NCBI GenBank assembly: GCA_025504975.1 | Contig: JANUWI010000003.1 | Location: 372,001 to 436,000 of the forward strand | DNA from: Plenodomus lindquistii | Taxonomy: Eukaryota > Ascomycota > Dothideomycetes > Pleosporales > Leptosphaeriaceae | Direction: 5' to 3' | Length of the DNA: 64,000 nucleotides | Shown: positions 34,775 through 46,700 of the stretch, in pieces | Layout of the letters: every line of letters starts with the position of its first letter | Numbering within the stretch: the first letter of the stretch is position 1 | Program-made: the position numbers and the translations under genes | The notes under the pieces: model-generated | What the model saw: the letters and a program-made list of their open reading frames with translations, nothing else | The model's database searches: none | Told to the model about the DNA's origin: nothing

Positions 34775-35545
34775 TCAAGTCTCAACCCTCCATATCCTCA
34801 CAATCACCAGCTTTTCCCAGCCAGCTTTCTTCCCACTGGACCCGACAGTCTCGGCCTGCCAACCCGAACCCCAGTTTCTTATCCTTTGCTTCACCATTTC
34901 CGGTTTGTTTTGCGCGCACAGTAGCACGTATCCGACGCCTCTTCCTTTACTCAGTATTCCCGGTATTTGCTCGAGCATCCTGTCTGTTACCACCATCCCG
35001 TCTTCGCCACCAGCATATGAAAGCTCCAGCAAGTACGAGTCTTGTTCGAACGATGTTTTCAGCTTGCCGTCGGCGATTGAGTTGTAATCCGTATGACGCG
35101 ATAGGTCTGGTAATTCGGCAGGTACGTATGGTGGGTTGAAAATGAACACATCCACAGAGTTTGGTCTAATCGCCGTCGCTAGATCCCCGTTCACGACGTC
35201 GATGAAGACTGTGCGACAGCCATCTTTCTGTTCATCAATCGCATGTCGAATTGTCTGCGAAGCTGCTTTACAAGCGAAGCTGTTGATATCGGTTCCCAAT
35301 GTCAGAACATCATGTCGTCCGAGTATGCTACGCGCATTCGCAGCTACGAAAGCGAGCACGACACCAGAGCCTACGCCTACTTCGAGTACCAGTGGTGGGG
35401 TCGGGGAGGATGCCTTGTTGAAACGTTGCTTCAGGAATTTGGACTCTGATTCTGAAGATAGAGTGTCCAGAAGTAAGTACGAGTCTTCCGCCGGTTCGTA
35501 GACGCGATCGAAGCAGACGTGCGATGTGGATGGTGTCGGCAGCAT
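34775..35545 (-). CDS. MTQ2: eRF1 glutamine methyltransferase (HemK2/Mtq2-like)
   Basis: An intronless gene encodes 256 residues. This AdoMet-dependent enzyme methylates the glutamine of the GGQ motif in translation release factor eRF1, working with a Trm112-like partner. The family opening VYEPAEDSYLLLDTL is present at about residues 15-29. The AdoMet loop LEVGVGSG is at 54-61, the acidic end of strand 2 appears in LGTDINSFAC, and the catalytic NPPY is at 137-140. Length matches the family (about 220-260). Stop codons of this gene and the upstream kinase are 49 bp apart, and it fires divergently from the SDH assembly factor gene across 157 bp. Confidence 0.93.
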   Translation of the reverse strand: MLPTPSTSHVCFDRVYEPAEDSYLLLDTLSSESESKFLKQRFNKASSPTPPLVLEVGVGSGVVLAFVAANARSILGRHDVLTLGTDINSFACKAASQTIRHAIDEQKDGCRTVFIDVVNGDLATAIRPNSVDVFIFNPPYVPAELPDLSRHTDYNSIADGKLKTSFEQDSYLLELSYAGGEDGMVVTDRMLEQIPGILSKGRGVGYVLLCAQNKPEMVKQRIRNWGSGWQAETVGSSGKKAGWEKLVIVRIWRVET

Positions 35546-35702
35546 CGTGTCAGATTTGTCGAGGTTCGGAGGTTTGGGGAAGGAGCCAATGGGGCACGTC
35601 GGAAGCTAGCTCGATCCCGCGGAGGCTGAGGTCATCACTCTACGAATCCATCACTTTTCCTTGCAAACCATCAATCACAATCAATCAATATCCTTTGATA
35701 TA

Positions 35703-36229
35703 ATGCGTGCCTATGCCCGATTGCTTGCTACAGCAACAGACGCTGGGGCGTCGAAACCATTCAGACCCGTCCCAGCAGCATTGCTACCTCCGATTCCGCT
35801 ATACAGACGACTTCTACGATCACATCGAAAGAGATTGGGTGTAGAGGAGCGATTGCTGGGTGACATGTACATCAAGGCTGAGTTCAGAGCGCATCGTAAT
35901 ATCGATAACCCTGTCCAGATTGTAGGTAAGCCTCAACGTTTGACTTTATATAAGACTGACCAGTTCAGATTGGCTTTCTATCCGAGTGGCAGCAGTACTG
36001 CCAGATGCTAGAAGGAGATTCCTGGAAAGAAGCCAAGATGGAAAAGGCCAAGATTGACAAGATGAGCGGTAAGTTCGAGTGTGGTTATTCGTCTATACAT
36101 CACTGACACAACACAGACCAGCAAATAGGACAACTGTACGAGCTCATGCAACAAATCAAGAACCAGGCGAAAGAGGATGCCGACGCCGAGGAGGCTAGAA
36201 TCATCGCAACACTTGACAAGAAAGATTGA
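35703..36229 (+). CDS. SDH7: Succinate dehydrogenase assembly factor 3 (Acn9/Sdh7-like)
   Basis: Three exons, 35703-35921, 35969-36068 and 36117-36229, give 143 residues. It is an LYR-type mitochondrial matrix protein that helps insert the Sdh2 iron-sulfur subunit into complex II. Family features are seen in order: a basic N-terminus suitable as a targeting peptide, PPIPLYRRLLRSHRKRL containing the LYR motif, LGDMYIKAEFRAHRNIDNPVQI, and IGFLSEWQQYCQMLEG. The first donor used is GTAGGT, a weaker site than the GTAAGC four bases later, because only it keeps the conserved IIGFLSEW frame. The C-terminus is a charged helix. It is divergent with MTQ2. Confidence 0.9.
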
Positions 36230-36610
36230 TTGCATTTTTGTGAAGATGATCGTGCTTCCATGTCTGGATGCAAACATCTGCAAACTTCACACACGCCAGC
36301 GAAGTGTGAACGCTGAGCCAGCACACTTCACGCAGAGTTCGAGGACGTGTACTATATATGTCAGCAATAGCAACTCATTCTCCGGCAGCACAACGTAGTT
36401 CTCGACTGCCATTTCCTCACTACTCTGTCCAGCGTCTGACAGCACCACCCACTCATCGTCGACTCACCCGACCTTGCGGCGAGGAAGCTCGAAACCAGCT
36501 GAATACCATCGGCAGTACTAGCAGCGGTTCCTGGTTGGGACCTGTATATCGCAATAGTGCTATCGTCATTTCCACGCCGTCTACCCTGAGAAGCTTCTCG
36601 ACTACGTAAG
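36230..36610. other. Intergenic: promoter of the Cys-rich CaaX gene
   Basis: This 381-bp gap holds a TATATAT box at 36353-36359, about 250 bases before the next ATG. No separate gene was recognised. Confidence 0.4.
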
Positions 36611-37216
36611 ATGTGCGGCTGTACTCTGTACGACTCTCCAACATGTGGCCACTCGTGGATCTCCATGAGCCAGCCGTGTGGTTTCCTCGCCGATCTCCTC
36701 AGCTGCCCGAATCGCCAGACCTACCAGACGCTTATCGCACCTCCATACACCTGCCCCATGTGTAACGGTGGCTTTGCTGATAGGGAGACTATCGAAATGG
36801 TCCAAGGACCTTGGGGCTGCAATCAGATGCTGCGTAATCATGTCGGCGGCAACTATGCTATCCCAGGCCAGTGGGGAAACGCGCCCTTGATGGCAAACGG
36901 CTTTGCAAGTCCCGCCATGACACCTGGCGCCATGGTACCCTTCAATGGTCTCGGCGGTCCTGCGATAACTTCTGGGGCGATGGCACCTTACAACGGGTTT
37001 GCACCAAACTACGATCACCGCCTCACTGGCCCATATGGACCTCAGCCTATGATAGCTCAGGCACCCATGGTCTACAATGGCTATGATTGTTACGACGATG
37101 GCTATATTAGTGATGGCTGGGACTATGGTAGCAGTGGTCGGCGTAGGGGCAAGAGCAAGAGCAAGTACAAGTACAGATACACCAACGAGCCTGCAGGGAA
37201 TTGTACAGTCATGTAG
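36611..37216 (+). CDS. Cys-rich protein with polybasic CaaX tail
   Basis: A single exon encodes 201 residues. The first 75 residues hold spaced Cys and His (CGC, CGHSW, CGF, SCPN, TCPMC, GCNQ) that look like a zinc-binding fold related to fungal CGHSW-type proteins; it is not a canonical RING. The middle is Gly/Pro/Met-rich with loosely repeated units (PGAMVPFNG, SGAMAPYNG). The C-terminus is a Ras-like signal: a basic block RRRGKSKSKYKYRY at about 177-190, then Cys198-Thr-Val-Met, a farnesyl-type CaaX box ending the protein. I infer lipid anchoring to a membrane, possibly the plasma membrane, with the Cys-rich head in the cytosol. No specific function is assigned. Confidence 0.75.
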   Translation: MCGCTLYDSPTCGHSWISMSQPCGFLADLLSCPNRQTYQTLIAPPYTCPMCNGGFADRETIEMVQGPWGCNQMLRNHVGGNYAIPGQWGNAPLMANGFASPAMTPGAMVPFNGLGGPAITSGAMAPYNGFAPNYDHRLTGPYGPQPMIAQAPMVYNGYDCYDDGYISDGWDYGSSGRRRGKSKSKYKYRYTNEPAGNCTVM

Positions 37217-37882
37217 AGAATGTTGATTACCGTGTACTGGAATAGCAGACAGTGTATCCAGCATGAGGATAACAGAATGTTCTGCAGCCACTTTCAGGCA
37301 CCTTGGAGTCGCCAGTCTGCCTTTGGGAGTCTCTCCGGCGCGAGAGCATCCTCTCGATAACAATGTCCAATCATGACGACTTTTGCATGGCGGATTTGAG
37401 CTTACTCGTGCACTGCAATATGCTGTACCACGCGTGATCATCCACGTGCCATGTGCTGCAAGGGATCGGCTTGTGCAGGGACGGCCGACGACCAGCCCCG
37501 CGACACGTCAAACCGGAGCTCCCCAGCGTCCCTCCAGCACGCTTCGCTCCGCCAGCAACCCACTGGCGCTGCGAACAGTCCCGCCACCTACGCAACAAGA
37601 CTTTAGGCGCACCTTTGCTTTCACTGCACGTCTCCCGAAACATCGCAACACGCTGTCCTGAACATCTGTCCAGTTTGCTAGGCAGCAATCGCGCTACGCG
37701 CCTGCGCGGGGTCTCTGCCAGTACAAGAACGAGGAGATTAGCGACAGTCTTCACGGACCGCCAGCATTCCTCGGCTTCCGTCCGACTCTGTGACGCACAC
37801 ACACACAAACAAACAAACTTAAGAGATTAAAGAAACACCCACAATCCACTTCACAGCTCCAAACACCGCCACCAGCGCAGCC
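37217..37882. other. Intergenic: promoter of PKR1
   Basis: No gene was recognised in these 666 bp. A short CA-repeat and AAAC-repeat tract (about 37797-37817) lies roughly 70 bases before the PKR1 start and may belong to its core promoter or leader. Confidence 0.4.
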
Positions 37883-38515
37883 ATGGCGTCATTCTTCGAA
37901 CAGCTATGGGAGTCCATCTTTACGCCCGGCCCCACGCCCACGCTCCTCGTCGCAACCAACGCCTCCTTTGCAGCGCTGCAACTCCTCTTTTTCGCCATGC
38001 TCATCGCAACCTACAGCATCCACTTCATCATCCTGAGCTTCCTTTGCGCCGGCCTCTGGTGGAGCATCAACTGGTTCGCAGTCGAGATCCGCGCAGCACA
38101 GGCGAAAGAAGAAGAGGCAAAGCGCATCCGGGAGGCACGACGAGGTGGGAGAGAAAAGGGCGACGGGGCAGATGCAGATGGGGAAGGTGGAGACACAGGC
38201 GACGATACCGAGGTGGACAACGATGCAGAATTGAAGCAGACACTGAAGCCCAAGCCCAAGTCGCGCGAAAGCGAGCAGAGCACTGTGTTTGTGGATAGAC
38301 CGGCTGGGGGTGACAGGGAGGAGACGCCGCAGGCTTCACAAGCTGAGCCTGGTAGTGGGCCGGTTGCTGCGGGTACACAGGGCACGACGACGAGTCTTGC
38401 GCCGTTGGTGGACGATGCGTTGAAGAAGAGAAAGGGCTTGGGTGATTCAACGGGGGATCTGCTGGGCACGGATAGCGAATGGGAGAAGCTGTCTGAGGGC
38501 TCTGGGGATAGATGA
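37883..38515 (+). CDS. PKR1: V-ATPase assembly factor Pkr1
   Basis: A single exon gives 210 residues. Pkr1 is a small ER membrane protein needed to build the Vo sector of the vacuolar ATPase. The N-terminal block is near diagnostic: FFEQLWESIFTPGPTPTLL followed by ATNASFAALQLLFFAMLIAT and then HFIILSFLCAGLWWSINWF, i.e. two membrane helices. After about residue 70 the protein is a long hydrophilic tail of Glu, Asp, Lys and Pro, longer than in yeast Pkr1 (122 residues). Third-position codon bias flips from C to G near base 38130, at the start of that tail. The start ATG follows an AGCC context. Confidence 0.92.
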   Translation: MASFFEQLWESIFTPGPTPTLLVATNASFAALQLLFFAMLIATYSIHFIILSFLCAGLWWSINWFAVEIRAAQAKEEEAKRIREARRGGREKGDGADADGEGGDTGDDTEVDNDAELKQTLKPKPKSRESEQSTVFVDRPAGGDREETPQASQAEPGSGPVAAGTQGTTTSLAPLVDDALKKRKGLGDSTGDLLGTDSEWEKLSEGSGDR

Positions 38516-38983
38516 AGAGTGTCGCCATTTGCTGCTCGCATGCTTGGTCATATATGTCTATATGTATTTTGGGAACTAGACGCGTTAGATGTTCGGTGAT
38601 ATGTGCTGAGATACCTTGCACGTGAACACGCGATGGCTACTGAAAGTGGTCTGCGTATGCTGTCGCATGTACTTGGGCTCACAAATTTCCTGTCCCTTTA
38701 GGTCTATTTGCCTGACATCCGTCCTGTCATCTCACATGATTCTACAACTTGAAGGTTGTTGCTGCCCAACTATCTGACGTCGCTTGGGACGGCCGTGCTC
38801 TGCGTCTCGACTGCCCCGCGGATATCCATGCCATCTGCCCACCACAGTGTCCAGCAGCTTCCAGGCACCACCCAATGTGACCTTGCTACCTCCCAGATGA
38901 AGACGCGTCATCTCCACCCGCACCGCTAGCGATCTTTCGCACACCACAGGCCACGATACCTCACCACCCAGTCCAACCTCACA
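38516..38983. other. Intergenic: promoter of the AMSH-like gene
   Basis: This 468-bp gap contains no recognisable gene. It lies between two plus-strand genes. Confidence 0.4.
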
Positions 38984-40797
38984 ATGGTGGTTCCCATGAG
39001 CGTCGGCGAGCTTGTCGCGCAGGCAAGCAACTACACATACAATGGCCACATCCCCCTGGCGAACTGGCTGCGGACAGCCAGCACCATGCAGAAAGAGGCC
39101 CAAGTCTACGAAGCAGAAGGCAACGACCAACAAGTCTACCTCCTCCTCTACCGCCATGCCGACCTCGTCCTCCAGAAACTCCAAGCCCATCCCGACAAGA
39201 GCCGGCCGGAGAACCGCAAGGCGCTGGCCGCCGCAACGGCGACGGTCATGAGCGATCTGAGGAAGTTGGAGGGCATTGCGCCACGGATCAAGAAGAGGCA
39301 TGAGGAATATGTGGAGAGGAAAAGTAGGCAGACTGAGGCGCTGAAGACGCTCGAGGGGAAGACTCTCGAGGGGAAGACGGAGAGTAGTTTGGCGCGAGAG
39401 ATGGATGGCTTGTCGATATTGGATCGCAAGATGAGGAAGTACGATGCTAGGCCTACGATTGATGCGCGTGCGCAGGAGACACAGTCGCTGGCTGCGCGAT
39501 TGGCGCAGAGAGAGGTGCATAGACGGGATACGGCGAGGAGGAGCACACGGCAACATGGGGTGCCAGAAGAGGAGGAATTGGCGCGGAGAACAGGTGGTCG
39601 GTGGGACAGCTGGCAGGATGAACTTGTGGGTCAGGGTGGTGAGGCTGGAGATCTCTCGAGACAGCTGCAGGAAGTTGCGAGGTTGCAGCAGAATGGAGGA
39701 CGGGACTCGTACTCTTCTGTAAGTCGTGCTAGATGTATCTCGAGTTCTTGAAGACTGACCATTACAGCGAAACTCGTCCCAGTCCGCGTCGCCATACCAC
39801 TATCCATCCGTTCCACACAAGTCGGCTCAAGAAAGATGGGCAGAATCACGTCCAGGATATTCACCTAGCACAGCACCCGCGCGGCCTCCCAAAGAGCAAA
39901 TCTACAGACAATCCGGCATACCTTCTGCACCACCACCGCTCCCACCCAAGCCACCAACCAACTTCCTAGACACCCGCTTCGAACAACCTCGCCCACCACC
40001 GATCCCCGGCAAACACTCCGAGAGCGCACCACCCCTCCCCTCCAAAATCCCCTCCGACAACCGCCCCCCAACCCCCTCCCACGAACTCGACGAATTCACC
40101 TTCCAACCCACCGCGTACCTCGAAAACGGCGACCCCCTCCGCCCCGTCTTCCTCCCCTCCCAACTCCGCCAACAATTCCTCTCCTCCGCATCCAGCAACA
40201 CGCGCCTCAACCTCGAGACCTGCGGCATGCTATGCGGAATCCTAAAATCCAACGCCCTATTCATCACCCGCCTCATCATCCCCGAACAAACATCCACAAG
40301 CGATACCTGCGAGACGCTCAACGAGGAGGAATTATTTGACTACTGCGATAAGGAGGAATTGATGGTGTTGGGCTGGATACATACACATCCCACGCAAACG
40401 TGCTTTATGAGTAGTAGGGATTTGCATACGCATGTGGGGTACCAGGTTATGATGCCGGAGAGTGTGGCGATTGTGTGTGCGCCGAGTAAGACGCCTAGGT
40501 TAGTCTTGTCTTTTCCTCGCTGTATTTGCCTTTGTCCGTGTACTTATTCTTTCCCTAACCGTGACCGCGAATGCAGAGTGCTGTGTACACATGCTAACGA
40601 TATCACATAGCTGGGGCTGTTTCCGCCTCACTGATCCCCCGGGCAAACAAGCAATTCTCAATTGCAGTCGTCCTGGCATTTTTCACCCCCACGATGTGGA
40701 TAATATATACACGGAAGCGGTGAAGCCGGGGCATGTGGTTGAGTTGGCGAATGCGCCGCTTGAGGTTGTGGATATGAGACCGAGGCGGAAGTTTTAA
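38984..40797 (+). CDS. AMSH/Sst2-type JAMM deubiquitinase
   Basis: Three exons, 38984-39718, 39768-40498 and 40611-40797, give 550 residues. AMSH enzymes cut Lys63-linked ubiquitin on endosomes while ESCRT sorts cargo. The N-terminal 110 residues match the USP8-type dimerisation/MIT region (ANWLRTAST, LLLYRHADLVLQKL). A coiled coil and a Pro-rich middle (APPPLPPKPP) follow. The MPN+ domain has Glu at about 395 (LETCGMLCG) and the zinc motif HTHPTQTCFMSSRD with His450, His452 and Asp463. The family insert Cys (CFM) and the final SRPGIFHPHD-like segment are kept. Codon bias alternates in blocks: C-ending to about 39200, G-ending to 39720, C-ending again to about 40320, then G-ending. Confidence 0.93.
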
Positions 40798-43700
40798 TTC
40801 AAGAGTCCCTGGTTTTTGTGGATTCACGTTTGAGCTGTTGGCGTGGTGAAGGGATGGTGCCATGAAGTCTGGATAGGGGATAACACAGCATTGCGTAGCG
40901 AGAGCGTGCATGAGTACAAGATGAGCGATATGGAGGGGAATTGCACACATACTTGCACAATTACAAACCTCACGACCTCACGACCTCACGACCTCCTTCC
41001 TTCCTTCCTTCCTCTCTATATTCGCTCAACCTCGGACCTGGACCATGTTCACACATCACATGCCCGCCCTACATGCCTCCCCCATGCATATTGTCTAAAA
41101 CTATGTAACAAAAACCTTAATCTGGTCCTAGTCACACCACCACCACCGGCTCCCCGGATCCGGGGAACAGCAAGACCTACGCATCTAGGCGTTAGCGAGG
41201 TGCAAGGGTAGACAGTTCTGGCCAACGTACAGTATGTAAACATCTAGATGTAGTGTACGTACGCTATACGCTATCCAGCGGAGTATGAACGAACCCCCCA
41301 CTCCGCTCACCTAGATCAGCGATGCATGTAACGGAGTGTATGCTTTTCTCTTCATTCCGGGGACCGAGGCTTTAGACACGGATAGGTGGAATGGTTAGTA
41401 GCTGTAACTGTGGTTTAGTATGTGTGTGTGTGTGTATTTAGCATGCCAAGGTTAATTAGACTTTTTTGTATACTTGTTGATTAGGTATTTGGTTGTTGGT
41501 CATGGTGCAGCGAGCGAGTTTACGCTATGCGGAAACGGTGACTGGGAGTTATTGACGTGTCTGGTTCGCGTCTGGGGGACGGGGGTTGGGAATGGCTGTT
41601 TTGGAGGGACGGAGAGGGCTGGGATATGATGTGATGTGGTGTGTGTATGATGTGAATGCTGCGTGGTTTTTTTTGTGGGCTTGGGCGGGTTTTGCATAGC
41701 GTGATGTTTTGGGATGGGATGGTGGATTGATCATTGAGGGGGCTTATAAATATTATGTATAGTATGGTCGTGTGTGGTGTGGGAATTGCACTTTGAGTTT
41801 CCAGGGAGGGTGGGATGTCCTGATTATTCTGGGGGGATGTTTGTGATTGCGATTGCTGGGGGTTGAATATAGGATTACAGTAGGTAGTACTATGGGTGTG
41901 GTGTTGGTCTTTTCTATAACTGGCTGTTCATGGGTTTTGTGGTGGTGCATGTTCGGGGAGAAGAGCAAGTTGTAGGTTATGATATGTACGTAACTAACAC
42001 TGATACCACCCCCCACGCACCCCCTTCTCTCCTAACACATATGTAAAGGGAAGATTGCAAGCTAATTTTGATAAACTGCAGTTCCTCCAACGTCCCCTTG
42101 TAGATCGCCCATCTCAGCCACAAAAACCCACCCCGCGCCCGTACATTGTTCTGGCAATATACCCCTTTCGTTCCTCGTATTGACACACCACTCGTGCATA
42201 TCTCGCAACTTATCTCCATACGCAGGATCTCCACCAAAGAGGCATATATGCGAGGTGAGACGCGGGTTCTAGATGGAAGCCTGGCGCTTGATGTGGTCGG
42301 TGGAGATTGGGTGGTTGGCTGGGCGTGGGGCGGGGGTAAGCTTACATGTACGCTGACCATTTGGTGGAAGGGGAAGGGCGGTGATGTGGAGGCCTGATTT
42401 TGAAGATTAGGAGAAGACTACAGTAGTTGAGATGGGTTGTTTGGAGTTGTAGATTCACGCGCGGCAAGTGAGGCGCGATGAGAGTGATCTCAGTGGTGGT
42501 GTGTCGCAATTTCTGGGCTTGCGTGGTGATATGTAGATGTAGATCAGACGCTGGCTTGGTGAGATTATCTCGTTTGAGAGGACGGGTACCCGGTATGGCT
42601 CTAATGGGATGACTGCCTTGAATGCCTGGGTGCCTAAAATGCAATGTCATCTTCGTGTTCCACATGGCAGAGTACGAGCCTAGATAGTTTCTGCTCTCGT
42701 CAACAAAGTTTACTGTTCAATGCCTGCCTGGGTTTGAAATCAAAGCGTGCACAAGATCCCAAGTTGCTGGCAGCATCTCTATCGTTGCCGGCATGCAAGC
42801 AATACCCACCAGGATTTGCGACAAGATCCACAATGTACATTGATGATGCAAGATATATATGTTGGGCGAAATGTTTTGGATATCGCTCACCCAACGAAAG
42901 CTCGGTTTCACATGGTCTCGCCCACCGATCGATCGAAGATCGTTGCGAAACTTGAACACACCAAACGCACACCTACTCGCCCGTTTCAACATGAACTTTA
43001 AACCCTGACATCCTCGTCCTTGGCCAACCCATCCCAGATCGCCTCGAAACAATCCTCAATCTTCTGTAAGCCTGTTGATCAGAAGTCGCAAGTTGCGCCT
43101 TGCAACTCGGCTTGAATACCCCGCGCCACGGGTACGCGCATGCAGCCCCTGCACCCAAGCCCAAATACGGCATGATATACGCGGACAGATACGAATTCAG
43201 GGATCACCCAAGCGTATCACAGCGTATGTATGTGTCCAGCCCAATTAGGGATCTGAGTCGATGCAATCGTGATCCTTTGTCGTCTTGTTTGAGAAGCCCA
43301 GTGTTTTAATGTACACTCCTAATGCTTACTTACTGTGTACCCTTCCCACATTCTTGCCTCGGCGAAGTTTTGTCAGCACATGTGGATGCATCAAATTCGG
43401 CCCTTTTCCACAAAACATACAGAGCCCATAACACAGTCTTTTCCGCAATGAGCGAGCTGGGGTTCTGTTTTCGGCAATGCACTGCAATGTCATGGACATG
43501 ACGGTTGCATTCTCTGCCGTGCGCCTGATTGGCGTAGTGTTGATCGAAGATTGACTTTCGATGCAAAGGAGTTTTCGCTTGCGACGGTGAGGTTTGCCGA
43601 ACTCAGAGTATCGAGATTCGAGAAGCTACCATACATGTACCTTTGAGGGGGTTGTGAGATTCGAAAGCTGTATACTGTACAGATGCACGCGGAGGAACGG

Positions 43701-46700
43701 ACGAAAGTTAAGCGAGGCTGTGGGTGCAGCGGTTGGAAGATCAAAGCCATCTTCGCGTAACTGCCGTTCCTAGGGAGGCTGTATCGTTGACGCAGGGCAA
43801 GGGCGTAGATGGCGGTGATGTGGCGTGTATACACCCGTGTTGTCGACGTCCTCTGATTTTTCGTCTTCGTCTTCTACGGCTGGTCAATGTCTCTCGGATC
43901 CTGCACGGTGTCGTCGCGACAGCGTTATCTCAGCAGAGTGCATTGTTCTGTCGCTAAGCTTATGTTTGGACAAGCATCCTGTTGTGAGGGTAATCTTGCG
44001 ATCTTGAAAACGTCACGCTGAGGTGATGGCCCACTCTCATACCGAGGGGAACGCTTGACCATGCTTAATGATCTTAGCTGGCGAGGCTGGATTATGGCAA
44101 GGATTCGTAGTGGTAACGTATGGACTCCGAGTTGCGTCATGTCATCGTCATACGTCGTGGAAGATGTCCTTTCTCGGGAGTGAGTCGCAGTAGAGTCATC
44201 TTACATGATCAAGATGCAAAGTGGAATGTATAATGAATGCTATCGCCCTCGTAAACATACCTAAAGAGAGTCAGTGATAGCTTAGATATACGACCAGAGC
44301 TATGAAAACATGTTCTTTTTGGTAACTCGTGAAAGGGAAGCATTGACCGTTCAATCGTCTAAGCCGGGGGATGAAAAATGACATGGCATGCAAGGAAAGT
44401 ATTGAGTAGATGAGGCAGTAGAAAAGTTACGTGATTTGATAGTAGCATTGGGTGGCCTCAAGATTCAACTGAGGGCAATACAAGGACAGTGAGACTAGGT
44501 ACAAATGATACCTTTCTCTTGAAGCGTCAAGGGGCTACCCACTGCGGTGGGCCTCATCGGAGCATCAGCCTCGTTTACTCATCAAATGGACAACGTCTGC
44601 TGTAGGGTGTGGGGTGATACGCGACCAATCTGATCGTCCGCCAACTGAGTGGGTCATAGTGCGGTGTATTGCTCCATGCTGGAAAAGTTTTTGAATTCTG
44701 TCTAGTTACAAATGCTGCTCTAAAACATTGCAGATATGAATGGTTCAGTCCGCAGAAGAGCATATATGAGACCCAGAACGGGACACTGAGTGCATATAGA
44801 AGTGGGCATCACACGGTACTCGGACAAGACAAAGTTGGAACATTTTCAAACACCTGATCGTAACACTGGATCAGATTGTGAACACTCATCGTGATTTCGG
44901 GTGCGAATCGATTTCGTCCGAAGATAATCGGCGGTCGGGTATCATACGACGCCCGAAAAGCAAGATGTACCACAATTCTCCTGTATTTTTTCGTACGAAT
45001 GAACGGATGCCAGCGAGGACTTCCGGAGCTACGGCACCATCCGTTGTTGCGCATGCTGGTGAATATATACTTTGCGCTAACCCGGCAAGTCTACCGAAAC
45101 GTTGGAACATTCTTGAAGGAGACCATGCATATCCTGGCGTTGACAGCAGACGGACAATGGTACTCTAGCGAAACATACGAATTGTCGACGTCACAAACGA
45201 GTTGCCAATTTTGTTCTTGATCGTGAGGCTGGCCACTGCCGCATCGGATTGGCATTGGGGTCTCGACTCTCGACCAATCCTTGACGTGGGGAAAGGTGGA
45301 GTTGGCGAGTGCAACTTGTCGGACCTTTCTCTCAGTGATCGCCAGCTTAACGTTGTCAATATGTACACTGCTAACATACACAAAGCGGGATGATCGATGA
45401 TCCATCAGGGTTCCTTGCAAGTTGGCTGCACTGCCAGTTGATTATCTACTAGTGGGTACGTTATGCTCACCAGGGTCCCAAGCAAGAGATATCAATGCTC
45501 AATTGAGTCATCGCGCTCGCAAGAAAATCTGTTTCTGCGCCATCACGGAATGTGCCTAAAGTGTTGGTCATAGCTGGCCAATGTGAGCCGAAAGTAGATA
45601 TTCGTCAGATCTGATGAGATGCTGCTGACGAAATCGTACATCCATAGCCTCTGTCGGAGGGAAAGACTATGCGCCTCGGATTCTTAGGTTGTACGTCTTC
45701 TGGGAATCACCAGTACTAGACAGGCTCAACAACATGCCTTCGGTGTGCCCCAAGCATATGGGTTCAGGCGCTTGCAATGCACGGTGATGTGAAGGATACA
45801 AGGTCCACCAGAGAAGCTTTTCAGCCTTACCGAACGCCCTGCGCGCTTGACAAGCCCGATTCGCCTATACTTTCATGTCTAAATGCTGAGGCTAACATTC
45901 TCAGAATTTTCGCAGAAACTCCCATTCGCGGACAACGAAGTAGACCTGACATCGGCGTCGTTCCCGATGGCGAGGCCTTGTTCGATCTCACTGTCTTTGG
46001 TAATCTCGTAAGATGCGAAAAGAAATTTGTGGACTGAGGATGGGTGTACGGAGCGATCATTCAAGATCATGATGTCTGTAGGATGCCTGAATAAGTCGAC
46101 TGATCCAGACCAGCCTCGACGATCAGCTTTCCTTACAGCATCAAAACCGCCGTACCATGTCGCGCGGTTCTGTCCACGCGACGGCTTCGGAAATGTACAG
46201 GTGGGTGTCCAAGTTACGGAACGGAAGGCGGATGGTCCGAGTCACCGAATCGACGAAGCAGAACAAATAGGGAGACAAGACGATCTCATTTTGTAGTAGA
46301 GTGAAAGAGAAATTCGACTACGTATCCGCCCGGAGCGGAAAGTCTTGACACTGGGCAATCTGCAGTACAGGCCATGTCTCGTACACGTCGACTTGTGGCT
46401 TGGGCGGTCAGAAGATCAGGCTACCGACTCTACTTGGGATTCCTTGAGACTTGCTGCCACGCCTTGTCGGGTTGACCATGACAATCACCAATGTGTTGTC
46501 GATTGACTTTTCGTAGCGGGCCTTTTGCGATTTGACCGGTCGCTCTGCTCGGGGATACGCAGTCGTATGGGCCATGTACATGGTAAGGCTGCTTTGTCGC
46601 CAAGAAAAAAAGGAGGCTGGTGGATACGCTTGTGGTATGAGTAGTGAGAGGCCCGCCTGAATCAGGATTTTCAGCCTTGCGCACTCGATGCACATGGTAC

